Below are positions 40,858 to 49,354 of a DNA stretch of 64,000 bases, in pieces. The DNA is from Arcobacter siniprincipis (GTDB lineage: Bacteria > Campylobacterota > Campylobacteria > Campylobacterales > Arcobacteraceae). The stretch is taken from positions 2,356,001-2,420,000 of the forward strand of contig NZ_CP182343.1 in the NCBI RefSeq assembly GCF_048571125.1, written 5' to 3'. Numbering within the stretch: the first letter of the stretch is position 1; every line of letters starts with the position of its first letter. The position numbers and the translations under genes were made by a program. Below the pieces are notes generated by a model that worked only from the letters and a program-made list of their open reading frames with translations, did not search any database and had not been told where the DNA came from.

Positions 40858-41628
40858 CTAATTTTGTTTAATAAATAGTGTTCCACTTTTATGATTCTCA
40901 TTCAATAAAAAATCATATGCATTTGTCAAATCAAATCCCGAAGTTAGATACATCATTTTGTCATTTTTTAATAAAAGGTTTGCAGCTTTTAGTTTTGTTA
41001 CAATCCCACCCGTTGCAAACTCCGAATTTGGACTATGTTTCATTTCCAATTCGTCTTCTTTTAAAAAGCTAACTATTTTTCTCATTTTTGCTTCTGGATT
41101 TTCATGTGGATTACAATCATATAGTCCATCAATATCAGAAAGAATTACTAATATATCAGCATCAAAGAAAATTGCAGCATGAGCACCTAATTGGTCATTG
41201 TCACCAATTAAAAGTTCTTCATTTGCAATTACATCATTTTCATTTAAAATAGGAATAATATTATTTTCTAATAAAATTTCCATTACCCCTTTTGCATTTT
41301 TTGATCTTTTTCTAGAATCAAAATCATTAGCAACAAGAAGCATTTGAGCACAAGTAAATCCATGTTCTCTAAATCTTTTTTTGTAATGTTTCATCAATAA
41401 GGGTTGACCAATAGCTGCTAATGCTTGCCTATTTAAAACCTTTGTTCTATCTAATTCTAAAGTTATATTTCCAGCAGCAACTGCACCAGAAGAGACTAAA
41501 ATAATCTCATACTTTTTTTCTAATTTTAATTTTGCTATTAAGTCAACTAAATTATTTAGTCGTTCTACTGCTAGAACATTGCCCTCTCGTAAAACGGCAC
41601 TTCCAACTTTAATAACTATTCGTTTCAT
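40858..41628 (-). CDS. proB: Glutamate 5-kinase
   Basis: This 256-residue amino-acid kinase makes gamma-glutamyl phosphate, the first step to proline. It begins RIVIKVGSAVLRE, has ILVSSGAVAAG and the ATP-site LSDIDGLYDCNPHENPEAK. It lacks the C-terminal PUA domain of the E. coli protein, which is the normal form in this lineage and not a truncation. It is preceded directly by the obgE stop. Confidence 0.94.
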   Translation of the reverse strand: MKRIVIKVGSAVLREGNVLAVERLNNLVDLIAKLKLEKKYEIILVSSGAVAAGNITLELDRTKVLNRQALAAIGQPLLMKHYKKRFREHGFTCAQMLLVANDFDSRKRSKNAKGVMEILLENNIIPILNENDVIANEELLIGDNDQLGAHAAIFFDADILVILSDIDGLYDCNPHENPEAKMRKIVSFLKEDELEMKHSPNSEFATGGIVTKLKAANLLLKNDKMMYLTSGFDLTNAYDFLLNENHKSGTLFIKQN

Positions 41629-42720
41629 TTATTTACCTTGAGTAATCAAATTATGTAAAGCAAATTTTAAAGCACCTATATTATGGTGAGTTACAGATGA
41701 AATTGGTAAAATGAAAAAAGGCTTACTTTTATCAAATTTTTCATAAACTGTATCTTGAATATAATAAGGTAATTTTTTATCAAAACCAAATTCATTTGAT
41801 TTTGTAACTTCTAAACCTAATTCATTAATAAATTTAGTTATATCAGCACTTAAATCTTCACCATAATAAGCATCAGTTTTTGTTAATGCTATTGCAAAAT
41901 TTCTTTTACTTAAATCACTCGAAAATTTTTCTAACTCTTCTTTTAAAACATTGAATTGATCAAGTGTATTTCTATAATTAGTAATATCAATAGTAAAAAG
42001 TAAAGTTTTTGTTCGCTCAATATGTCTCAAAAACTCCAAGCCTAATCCTTTACCTTCACTTGCACCATCAATAATTCCAGGAATATCTGCCATAACAAAA
42101 GAATTGAAATCACCAACTTCTACAACACCTAGTTTTGGTGTTAATGTAGTAAATTCATAATTTGCAACTTCAGGAGTTGCATTTGATGTAGTTGATATTA
42201 GTGTTGATTTTCCAACATTTGGATAACCTACAAGTCCAACATCTGCTATTAATTTCAGTTCTAATCTTATGTTCATAGTCTCACCAGGAAGTCCTGGTTG
42301 AAAATATGTTGGTCTTTGATTTCTTGAATTTTTAAAGTGAGTATTACCTAATCCACCTTTTCCACCTTCAAGCAAAAGTTTTTTATCACCCTCTTCTAAT
42401 AAATCTGCGATAACTTCATCTGTATCATCATTAATTATTTGAGTCCCAGGAGGAACAACTAAAACTAAAGTTTCTCCACTTTTCCCAGTACATCTACTAC
42501 CTAATCCTGGTTTCCCATTATCAGCTTTTAATTTGTGCTTACCTTTGTACCAAGATAAAGTATCAGTGTTATTATCTACTGTAAAGCAAACATCTCCACC
42601 TTTCCCTCCATCTCCACCATCAGGTCCACCTTTTACTACGAATTTTTCTCTTCTAAATGCGGCACAACCTTGTCCACCTTTTCCTGAAGAGATACTAAAT
42701 TTTACGCTATCTATAAACAT
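41629..42720 (-). CDS. obgE: Obg-family GTPase
   Basis: This 363-residue ribosome-associated GTPase has the glycine-rich Obg fold (GGDGGKGGDVCF, residues 1-158), then a G domain with G1 GLVGYPNVGKSTLIS, G3 DIPGIIDGASEGKGLG and G4 LTKTDA. It acts in 50S assembly and stress control. It is the first gene after the rpmA terminator and leads the obgE-proB-fmt group. Confidence 0.96.
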   Translation of the reverse strand: MFIDSVKFSISSGKGGQGCAAFRREKFVVKGGPDGGDGGKGGDVCFTVDNNTDTLSWYKGKHKLKADNGKPGLGSRCTGKSGETLVLVVPPGTQIINDDTDEVIADLLEEGDKKLLLEGGKGGLGNTHFKNSRNQRPTYFQPGLPGETMNIRLELKLIADVGLVGYPNVGKSTLISTTSNATPEVANYEFTTLTPKLGVVEVGDFNSFVMADIPGIIDGASEGKGLGLEFLRHIERTKTLLFTIDITNYRNTLDQFNVLKEELEKFSSDLSKRNFAIALTKTDAYYGEDLSADITKFINELGLEVTKSNEFGFDKKLPYYIQDTVYEKFDKSKPFFILPISSVTHHNIGALKFALHNLITQGK

Positions 42721-42800
42721 TACAAACCTTTAATATATTAATTATGTAATTATAACTATTATTAAGTACAACTGCTTGTATTTAACAATAATTATAAACT

Positions 42801-42838
42801 AAAAAAAAGGGTGTAGGCAAATGCACTACACCCTTTTA
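42801..42838 (-). terminator. Terminator after rpmA
   Basis: On the minus strand AAAAGGGTGTAG pairs perfectly with CTACACCCTTTT (12 bp) around a 9-base loop and is followed by eight T in total. It separates rplU-rpmA from obgE, so obgE needs its own promoter in the 80 bp that follow. Confidence 0.88.
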
Positions 42839-42857
42839 AAACAAAAAGAAGTTTAAC

Positions 42858-43112
42858 TTACGAAGCGTAAACTGAAACTTTTTTTCTATCTTTATCTTTA
42901 ACTTCGAATTTTACAACTCCGTCAATTAAAGCAAAAATTGTGTGGTCTTTACCAATACCAACATTGTTACCAACATGTACTTTCGTACCTCTTTGTCTGA
43001 TGATGATATTTCCAGCTTTTACAGCTTCCCCACCATATTTTTTAACTCCAAGTCTTCTACCAGCTGAGTCTCTATTATTCTGTGTACTACCTTGTCCCTT
43101 TTTATGAGCCAT
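42858..43112 (-). CDS. rpmA: 50S ribosomal protein L27
   Basis: This 84-residue protein begins MAHKKGQGSTQNNRDSAGRRLG, with no N-terminal leader to be cleaved, and has the conserved IIRQRGTKVHVGNNVGIGKDHTI. Its N-terminus reaches the peptidyl-transferase centre. It lies 11 bp after rplU. Confidence 0.97.
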   Translation of the reverse strand: MAHKKGQGSTQNNRDSAGRRLGVKKYGGEAVKAGNIIIRQRGTKVHVGNNVGIGKDHTIFALIDGVVKFEVKDKDRKKVSVYAS

Positions 43113-43123
43113 AGTCTATCTCC

Positions 43124-43441
43124 TTATGCAGCTATTTTAGTAATTCTAATTTTTGTAAAGCTTCTTCTGAAACCTTTTTTTAATTTAGAATCTTTTCTTC
43201 TTCTTTTTTTGTAAATAAGAACTTTTCTGTCTCTATTTGCACCAGTACCGTCTAATACCACTACAGCTTCTACTTTTGCAGAAGAAATAGCATCACCACA
43301 TTTTAATTCTCCATCGTTTACTGCTAATACATCAGTAATCTCTAAAGATTCTTTCGCAGCTTTTCCAGTATAGTCGATATCGATCATATCGCCTTCTGAA
43401 ACCTTATACTGCTTACCACCACACTTTATAATTGCATACAT
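43124..43441 (-). CDS. rplU: 50S ribosomal protein L21
   Basis: This 105-residue protein begins MYAIIKCGGKQYKVSEGD and ends GFRRSFTKIRITKI, including the conserved YKKRRRKDSKLKKGFR block. It binds 23S rRNA. It starts a short rplU-rpmA transcription unit, and GAGGAAAAG is its ribosome binding site. A TATAAT near 43541-43546 on the minus strand, at the ridA end, could be its -10 box. Confidence 0.97.
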   Translation of the reverse strand: MYAIIKCGGKQYKVSEGDMIDIDYTGKAAKESLEITDVLAVNDGELKCGDAISSAKVEAVVVLDGTGANRDRKVLIYKKRRRKDSKLKKGFRRSFTKIRITKIAA

Positions 43442-43540
43442 ATCTTTTCCTCTAACTTATCAATTCTTTAGTAACTTTCTTATTTAACGGGACGGAATGT
43501 TACCAAATGTTAGTTTAAATTAACTTTAAGCGAAAAATCA

Positions 43541-43930
43541 TTATAGGTTTATTACATCATCACAAATGGCAATTGTATCCATTTCAACTAAAACATTTTT
43601 TGGTAAAGTTTTTACAGCAACTGTACTTCGTGCAGGCTTATGATCACCAAAATACTCACCATAGATAACATTTACAATACCAAAATCTTCCATGTTTTCT
43701 AAATAAATTGTAACTTTTAAAACTTTTTCTAAAGAACTATTTGCTTCTGCCAATACATTTTGCAGATTTGTTAAAACTTGATGTGTTTGCTTTTTTATAT
43801 CTCTCTCAACTAACTCACCTTCAGGAGTAAGAGCAATTTGACCAGAAGTATAAACTAATCCATTATATTTAACTGCTTGAGAATAAGGTCCTATTGCAGC
43901 TGGTGCACTTTCTGTTTTAATTATTTCCAT
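43541..43930 (-). CDS. ridA: RidA family enamine/imine deaminase
   Basis: This 129-residue YjgF/RidA protein begins IIKTESAPAAIGPYSQAVKYN and has the conserved arginine and glutamate region KPARSTVAVKTLPKNVLVEMD. RidA hydrolyses reactive 2-aminoacrylate from serine/threonine dehydratases to pyruvate. It is transcribed as a separate unit between dnaG and rplU. Confidence 0.94.
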   Translation of the reverse strand: MEIIKTESAPAAIGPYSQAVKYNGLVYTSGQIALTPEGELVERDIKKQTHQVLTNLQNVLAEANSSLEKVLKVTIYLENMEDFGIVNVIYGEYFGDHKPARSTVAVKTLPKNVLVEMDTIAICDDVINL

Positions 43931-43987
43931 TATATTTCCTTGATTTTTTGTAATTTTACTTTAAAAAAAGTTTTATCACTATTAAAT

Positions 43988-45625
43988 TTATAAATTATAA
44001 GTTATTAATTTACCTTTTTTTAACATTGATATATTATCTCTTATTTTTCGTATCAAAGAACTTTTTTCATTAAAAGTATAATTCTTATCATATAAAACTT
44101 CATTTAATTTATTTGTATAGAATTTTCCTAATAAAATCAATAACTCTGCATTTAATCTTTCATCATCATAATCTTCTAATCTCTCATTTAGAAGTACTGA
44201 ATTTAATCTTTCATCATCTATATTTGCTAATAATATTTCAAACTCATTTTTATGATAATCAAACATAGATGCATCTATTATATCTAACACACTTGATAAT
44301 CTTTTTTTATCATTTAAAATTGCTTTTATAATACAAAGTTCACCTATATCTACCTTTGATAGTTGTACATTATTATTTCTATTTATTGTACTCTTAGTTA
44401 TTTTTATTAAATTCTCTCTGATATTTAACTTTTGAGCAATATATCTTGAGTATTCATCATGATATATTGCATTTAAAGTATTTAAAAACTCATTTACTTC
44501 CTGCAAAGCTTTTTGTTTATTTTGTGGATCACTTAAATCAAATTGTGAGATAATATGATCAATGGCAAAAGGTATAAAAGGTTTTGGTTTAGAAAATATT
44601 TTGTTTAGTTCTTCAACTTTTCCATCTTTTACCATATCTGCGGGGTCAAAGCCTTTTTCAAAAATAATAACTCCACCTTCAAAGTCATTGTGTGCCATTA
44701 GAAGTGAAGCTTTAAAAGCAGCATTTAGTCCTGCATTATCTCCATCATAGGCCACAATTACACGCGGTTCTCCTCTTTTTAATATGGGTAAGTGATCTTT
44801 TGTTAGTGCAGTTCCCAAGGTTGCAACTGCATTGTCAAAACCTGCTTGATGTAACATTATTACATCCAAATAACCTTCTGTGATTATTATCTCTTTTTTC
44901 TTATAGATTTTCTCTTTTGAAAGATTGTAACCATATAAAAGTCTTGATTTATTGAAGATTTTAGTTTGAGGCGAATTTACATATTTTGCATTGTGTCCAG
45001 TGATTGTTCGACCACCAAAACCAACTAAGCCCCCATTTAATGAATAAATAGGAAAAGTAATTCTTTCTATAAATCTTGCATATAAACCATTTGCCCCTGT
45101 ATCAATAATCCCTAATTCTTTTGCATCATTAAGATTTAAAAAATTTGATTTTAAATAATTTATAGTCTCACCTGAACTTGGAGCATAACCTATTTCAAAC
45201 TTTTCTATTGAAGATTCGTAAATCCCCCTGCTTTTTATATACTCTTTTGCAGTATCATTAGTTACAAAATTTTTCTTATAATATTTATTAATCTCTTCAA
45301 TTGCTTTTGTATCTTGTTTTTTCTGATTTGTGTCATCATAAACTAAAGTAAAATTATTCATACTAGCTAATTTTTCAATAGCTTCTGGATATGAAAGTTT
45401 TTCATACTCCATAACAAACTTAATGGAATCACCACCTGCTCCACACCCAAAACAATGATATATCTGCTTAGCTGGACTAACGACAAAAGAAGGAGTACTT
45501 TCTCCATGAAAAGGACAACACGCTTTAAAATTAGCACCTGATTTTTTTAATTGTAAGAATTGTGAGATTGTATCAACTATGTCAATATTGTTTTTTAAAT
45601 TTTCTATAGAATCTTTGTTTATCAT
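43988..45625 (-). CDS. dnaG: DNA primase
   Basis: This 545-residue primase has an N-terminal CHC2 zinc finger (CCPFHGESTPSF...YHCFGCGAGG, about residues 37-65). The TOPRIM domain follows, with the acid residues in IITEGYLDVIML and VAYDGDNAGLNAA, then a C-terminal helicase-binding domain. It makes primers for replication. It is divergent from the LapB-like gene across 101 bp. Confidence 0.96.
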   Translation of the reverse strand: MINKDSIENLKNNIDIVDTISQFLQLKKSGANFKACCPFHGESTPSFVVSPAKQIYHCFGCGAGGDSIKFVMEYEKLSYPEAIEKLASMNNFTLVYDDTNQKKQDTKAIEEINKYYKKNFVTNDTAKEYIKSRGIYESSIEKFEIGYAPSSGETINYLKSNFLNLNDAKELGIIDTGANGLYARFIERITFPIYSLNGGLVGFGGRTITGHNAKYVNSPQTKIFNKSRLLYGYNLSKEKIYKKKEIIITEGYLDVIMLHQAGFDNAVATLGTALTKDHLPILKRGEPRVIVAYDGDNAGLNAAFKASLLMAHNDFEGGVIIFEKGFDPADMVKDGKVEELNKIFSKPKPFIPFAIDHIISQFDLSDPQNKQKALQEVNEFLNTLNAIYHDEYSRYIAQKLNIRENLIKITKSTINRNNNVQLSKVDIGELCIIKAILNDKKRLSSVLDIIDASMFDYHKNEFEILLANIDDERLNSVLLNERLEDYDDERLNAELLILLGKFYTNKLNEVLYDKNYTFNEKSSLIRKIRDNISMLKKGKLITYNL

Positions 45626-45726
45626 AAAAAAGATTATACAATTTAATCTCTTTAATTAAACAATTTAGATTTTTATATGTTCAATTATGATAATATTAAT
45701 ATCAAAATAAAAACAAGGTTTAATAA

Positions 45727-46773
45727 TTGCAATCAGCATTTGAGTATAGGGATCCACTTTTTGGAATCTTAGTACTTCTATTACTTATATTCGTAATTTC
45801 ATTTTTAACTTATACTTTTGGTGTTTATAAAGAAAAACTTGCCAGAAAAGAGTACAGAAAACTTCTTAAGCGTTTTGAATTGGGAAAGCTAAAAGAAGAG
45901 GATTATGTACACCTATATAAAACTTATAATTTACCTTTTGATTCTATTTTACTTTTAGCATCTACTTTTTTACATAAAGGTGATTATACAAAAGCTATTA
46001 GTGTTTATTTAGCGCTTTTAGAGCATGTAAAAGATAGAGTAAAAAAAGAAGAACTCCTTGAACTTTTGGGATCTACTTACTTTAAAGGTGGTTTTTTACA
46101 AAGGTCAAGGGAGATATTTTTAAAGATTTTAAAATTTTCTCCAAGAAATAATGAAGCACTAAAATATTTACTCTTGATTAATGAAAGACTAAAAGAGTAT
46201 GACAAAGCTATTGATGTTTTAAATTCATTAGAAGAAATAGATGTAGATACAGTAAGAGATAGAATTTATATAGAAACACTAATAATACTAAATGATCCAA
46301 TTATTTCATTTGACAAAAAAACAGAAAAACTTTATAGCTTTTTTAAATTAAATAAAATCATTGAAAGAATGTTCTTAGAGTATTTATTACAATTCAATAA
46401 GGAATTCTTTTGGGAAAATATTGATAAGTTTGATTTAACAAAAATTATTGATTTGCTTTGGTACTTAGATTTTAATGATATAGATTTTGATAAAGTTGAT
46501 AGTAATGAAGTATTAAAAGAGTTATATAATGCAAAAGGTTATCTAAATAATTTAGAAAAAAGTGAAGATTTTAGTTTTCAAATTTTGATGTTAATAAAAA
46601 GAAATAATGCTGACATAAATGCTGATTTAAATTTTGACTTTTTATGTACAACTTGTAAAAAAACTCTTCCAATATATTCTACAAGATGTCCACATTGTCA
46701 CAATACCTTAACATTTAAAGTAAAACATAGTTTAATCAAGGGAATAAGTGAAAAAAATCAATCTTTACAGTGA
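45727..46773 (+). CDS. LapB/YciM-like TPR protein with zinc ribbon
   Basis: This 348-residue protein has one N-terminal membrane helix (residues 11-32, DPLFGILVLLLLIFVISFLTY region), TPR repeats (about 70-230) and a C-terminal rubredoxin-like zinc ribbon with two Cys pairs (CTTCKKTLPIYSTRCPHC). This layout is that of LapB, which in E. coli controls LpxC breakdown by FtsH and so lipopolysaccharide amount. The start is TTG at 45727 with AAGG eight bases upstream; no ATG or GTG fits. The end overlaps rnhA by 26 bp. Function here is by architecture only. Confidence 0.75.
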   Translation: MQSAFEYRDPLFGILVLLLLIFVISFLTYTFGVYKEKLARKEYRKLLKRFELGKLKEEDYVHLYKTYNLPFDSILLLASTFLHKGDYTKAISVYLALLEHVKDRVKKEELLELLGSTYFKGGFLQRSREIFLKILKFSPRNNEALKYLLLINERLKEYDKAIDVLNSLEEIDVDTVRDRIYIETLIILNDPIISFDKKTEKLYSFFKLNKIIERMFLEYLLQFNKEFFWENIDKFDLTKIIDLLWYLDFNDIDFDKVDSNEVLKELYNAKGYLNNLEKSEDFSFQILMLIKRNNADINADLNFDFLCTTCKKTLPIYSTRCPHCHNTLTFKVKHSLIKGISEKNQSLQ

Positions 46774-47194
46774 TGGTTCATCTTTAGGCAATCCAGGTCC
46801 GGGTGGATATGGAACAATTTTAGAGTTTAATGGAAAACAAAAAGAGCTAAGTGGTGGTGAAGATAATACTACAAATAATAGAATGGAATTAAAAGGTGTT
46901 ATTGAAGGATTAAAAGCTTTAAAAGAGCCTTGTGATGTACATATTACTTCTGATTCTACTTATGTAGTAAAAGGAATAAATGAATGGTTAAGTTCATGGA
47001 TTAAAAATGATTGGAAATCATCAACAAAAAAACCTGTAAAAAATGATGATTTATGGAAAGAGTACGTAGAAGTATCAAAAAGTCACAAAATTTTAGCTTC
47101 ATGGGTAAAAGGTCATGCAGGACATGAAGAAAATGAAAGATGTGATATACTTGCAAAAGATTTTGCACAAAATATAAAGGAAAAAAATGAGTGA
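46748..47194 (+). CDS. rnhA: Ribonuclease HI
   Basis: This 148-residue enzyme cuts RNA in RNA-DNA hybrids. It has the catalytic acids in YSDGSSLGNPGPGG, NNRMELKGVIEGL, TSDSTYVVKG and the loop His-Asp in HAGHEENERCD. The start is GTG inside the end of the LapB-like gene, with AAGGGAATAA as ribosome binding site. It overlaps rnc by 8 bp. Confidence 0.96.
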   Translation: MKKINLYSDGSSLGNPGPGGYGTILEFNGKQKELSGGEDNTTNNRMELKGVIEGLKALKEPCDVHITSDSTYVVKGINEWLSSWIKNDWKSSTKKPVKNDDLWKEYVEVSKSHKILASWVKGHAGHEENERCDILAKDFAQNIKEKNE

Positions 47195-47858
47195 TTATGC
47201 AAATTTAGAAAAGTGCCTGGATTATCAGTTTAAAAATAAAGATCTGATAGTCGAAGCACTTACCCACAAAAGTTTTAAGAAACCGTACAATAATGAACGA
47301 CTAGAATTTTTAGGTGATGCAGTTTTAAACTTAATAGTTGGTGAGTATTTATACAAAAAGTTTCCCGAATCAAATGAGGGAGATTTATCAAAAATAAGAG
47401 CATCTTTAGTAAATGAAACTGGCTTTACTAAATTAGCAAATGAGATAAAACTTGGTGATTATATCTATTTATCAATAGCAGAAGAGAGAAATAAAGGAAG
47501 AACAAAAGCTTCTATTTTATCCGATGCCTTTGAATCAATAATGGGTGCTATTTATTTAGAATCTGGATTAGAAGTTTTAAAACCTATAATTCTAAATTTA
47601 TTAGAAAAATCATATGATAAGATAAATTTAGATGTACTATTTAGTGACTACAAAACAGCTCTTCAAGAGATAACACAAGCTGAATTTGGCTCAATTCCAG
47701 AATATAAAATTGAAGGTTCTTATGGACCTGATCATAAAAAAGAATTTGAAGTCTCAATTTGGATAAATAACCAATGTTATGGACAAGCTATAGGGAAAAG
47801 TAAAAAATTAGCACAACAATCTGTTGCTAAAATTGCTTTAGATAAATTAAAAGGTTAA
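47187..47858 (+). CDS. rnc: Ribonuclease III
   Basis: This 223-residue double-strand RNA endonuclease has the signature NERLEFLGDAVLNLIVGEYL (about residues 35-54), a second catalytic DAFESIMGAIYLE, and a C-terminal dsRNA-binding domain (YKTALQEITQAEFG...KLAQQSVAKIALDKL). It processes rRNA and other structured RNAs. It lies between rnhA and aroC, a linkage conserved in Campylobacter. Confidence 0.96.
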   Translation: MSDYANLEKCLDYQFKNKDLIVEALTHKSFKKPYNNERLEFLGDAVLNLIVGEYLYKKFPESNEGDLSKIRASLVNETGFTKLANEIKLGDYIYLSIAEERNKGRTKASILSDAFESIMGAIYLESGLEVLKPIILNLLEKSYDKINLDVLFSDYKTALQEITQAEFGSIPEYKIEGSYGPDHKKEFEVSIWINNQCYGQAIGKSKKLAQQSVAKIALDKLKG

Positions 47859-47865
47859 TAAAAGA

Positions 47866-48939
47866 ATGAATAGTTTTGGGCAGAAGTTTAGATTTTCAAC
47901 ATTTGGAGAAAGTCATGGAAATGCACTAGGTTGCATTGTTGATGGAGTTCCTGCAGGAATAAAAATCGATGAGAAATTTATACAAGCAGAGATGGATAGA
48001 AGAAGACCTGGTAAAAATGAATTTGCCACAGCAAGAAAAGAAGGTGATAAAGTAGAAATACTTTCAGGAGTATTTGAAGGTACAACAACAGGTTCACCTA
48101 TTGCAATGGTTATATTCAATGAAAACCAAAAAAGTAAAGACTATACAAATATAAAAGACCTTTTTAGACCAGGACATGCAGACTTTACATATTTTCATAA
48201 ATATGGACTAAGAGATTATAGAGGTGGTGGAAGAAGTAGTGCAAGAGAAACAGCTGCAAGAGTAGCAGCAGGAGCTATTGCTAAACTTCTTATTGCAGAA
48301 GTTGGTATTGAGATAAGAAGTGGAATCTTTGCAATTGATGGAATTGAAAGTTCTAGTTTTGATTTTGATTATGCAAAAACTTCTGCAATATATTCACTAG
48401 ATAAAAATAAAGAAGAGTTTCAAAAAGAAGCAATTTTAGCTGCTAAAAACTCACATAATAGTGTGGGTGGAGTGGCTTTAGTAAATGTAAAAAATGCACC
48501 AATTGGTTTAGGTGAACCTCTATATTATAGACTAGATGCTCAAATTGCAGCTGCTATGATGGGAATCAATGCAGTTAAAGCTGTAGAAATTGGTGATGGA
48601 ATAGAAGCTAGTAAAGTAAAAGGTTATGATAACAATGACCAAATAGACAAAAATGGATTTAAAACAAATCACTCAGGTGGAATATTAGGTGGAATATCAA
48701 ATGGTGATGATATCAATGTAAAAGTATACTTTAAAGCAACACCATCGGTGTTTATCAAACAAGAGAGTATTGATATTCATAATAATGAAGTTTCATGTGA
48801 ATTAAAAGGGAGACATGATCCTTGTGTTGCTGTTAGAGGTTCAATTGTTGCTGAGTCTATGATGGCAATAGTTATTGCTGATATGTTACTTTTAAACATG
48901 AGTAGCAATATAAATAACATTAAAAAGATATATGGTTAA
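47866..48939 (+). CDS. aroC: Chorismate synthase
   Basis: This 357-residue flavin-dependent enzyme forms chorismate from EPSP. It has the N-terminal FSTFGESHGNALGCIVDGVPAG, the DYRGGGRSSARETAARVAAGA motif and the C-terminal GRHDPCVAVRG. It begins 7 bp after rnc and is followed by a good terminator. Confidence 0.97.
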   Translation: MNSFGQKFRFSTFGESHGNALGCIVDGVPAGIKIDEKFIQAEMDRRRPGKNEFATARKEGDKVEILSGVFEGTTTGSPIAMVIFNENQKSKDYTNIKDLFRPGHADFTYFHKYGLRDYRGGGRSSARETAARVAAGAIAKLLIAEVGIEIRSGIFAIDGIESSSFDFDYAKTSAIYSLDKNKEEFQKEAILAAKNSHNSVGGVALVNVKNAPIGLGEPLYYRLDAQIAAAMMGINAVKAVEIGDGIEASKVKGYDNNDQIDKNGFKTNHSGGILGGISNGDDINVKVYFKATPSVFIKQESIDIHNNEVSCELKGRHDPCVAVRGSIVAESMMAIVIADMLLLNMSSNINNIKKIYG

Positions 48940-49004
48940 AAGATATTAAAGCAAAGATTATGTAATATTTACTTGATTTTTACTTTGGTTAAGTTGAAAG
49001 ATCG

Positions 49005-49032
49005 AAAGCTGGTTTATTCCAGCTTTTTTTTT
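49005..49032 (+). terminator. Terminator after aroC
   Basis: AAAGCTGG pairs with CCAGCTTT (8 bp) around TTTATT and is followed by T9. It ends the lapB-rnhA-rnc-aroC unit. Confidence 0.88.
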
Positions 49033-49059
49033 GATTTATTTTTATTGATTTTAAATTGA

Positions 49060-49281
49060 AAAATTTTGTAAAAACCGAAAAAAGAATTAAAATATATTAA
49101 AATGGTTTTTACAAAATGAAGGGGCGCTTATTAAACTTATTCCTCGAAGGGGGGGAAGGGAACAAGAATAATAATGTATGTTTTAAGTTAGATTTCAAAT
49201 AGATAACAAAGGAGTAAAAGATTTTAAATACTGTAAAAATATTTAGATAAATTTTACTTTCTAACGTTAATGAACATATGA
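49060..49281 (-). ncRNA. Candidate small RNA, about 220 nt
   Basis: A consensus minus-strand promoter at 49287-49315 should start transcription near 49280 and has no protein gene behind it. The predicted RNA contains a C-rich stretch (CCCTTCCCCCCC). It ends at a 14-bp perfect inverted repeat (49063-49117, arms ATTTTGTAAAAACC and GGTTTTTACAAAAT around 27 bases) followed by TTTT, a possible though AT-rich terminator. I do not recognise it as tmRNA, SRP RNA, RNase P RNA or 6S RNA. Existence is inferred. Confidence 0.35.
49063..49117. repeat. 14-bp inverted repeat
   Basis: ATTTTGTAAAAACC (49063-49076) and its exact complement GGTTTTTACAAAAT (49104-49117) flank 27 AT-rich bases. On the minus strand the right part runs into TTTTC, which could make this a terminator for the candidate RNA. 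Confidence 0.75.
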
Positions 49282-49313
49282 CAGGAATTATAACAGCATT
49301 TTGAACATATGTC
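49271..49313. repeat. Two direct repeats TGAACATATG(A/T)C
   Basis: The 12-base words at 49271-49282 and 49302-49313 differ only at the eleventh base. They start 31 bp apart, close to three helical turns, so proteins bound to both would lie on the same DNA face. One overlaps the minus-strand -35 box and the other the predicted start site. They are 42-84 bp upstream of the DUF134 gene start and are likely operators. Confidence 0.6.
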
Positions 49314-49315
49314 AA
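49287..49315 (-). promoter_or_regulatory. Consensus sigma-70 promoter reading left, no known gene
   Basis: On the minus strand TTGACA (49315-49310) and TATAAT (49292-49287) are exactly 17 bp apart. It is as good a match as the rRNA promoter in this window but points away from the DUF134 gene into the intergenic region. Confidence 0.6.
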
Positions 49316-49354
49316 GTATATTATGGTAGAATGTTAAATAAATTAAGGTAATCA

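Larger units (their letters stand above)
48940..49354. other. Intergenic region with terminator, candidate sRNA and regulatory repeats
   Basis: These 415 bases contain no convincing protein gene. They hold the aroC terminator, a long inverted repeat (49063-49117), a seven-G run (49149-49155), a consensus promoter directed to the left (49287-49315) and two copies of TGAACATATG (49271, 49302) in front of the DUF134 gene. The only open frame, on the minus strand at 49109-49315, has no family resemblance. Confidence 0.7.

Noticed and set aside
40858..41628. proB looked truncated, since it lacks the C-terminal PUA domain
   Set aside because: PUA-less glutamate 5-kinases of this length are normal in Campylobacterota, and the kinase domain is complete.
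49109..49315. 68-codon minus-strand frame in the gap after aroC
   Set aside because: It crosses the promoter and repeats, has no good ribosome binding site and no recognisable domain; the RNA interpretation fits better.
49301..49316. FNR/CRP-like site TTGA-N7-TCAA upstream of the DUF134 gene
   Set aside because: The spacer is seven bases rather than the six of FNR sites, and the word is explained as part of a direct repeat and of the leftward -35 box.
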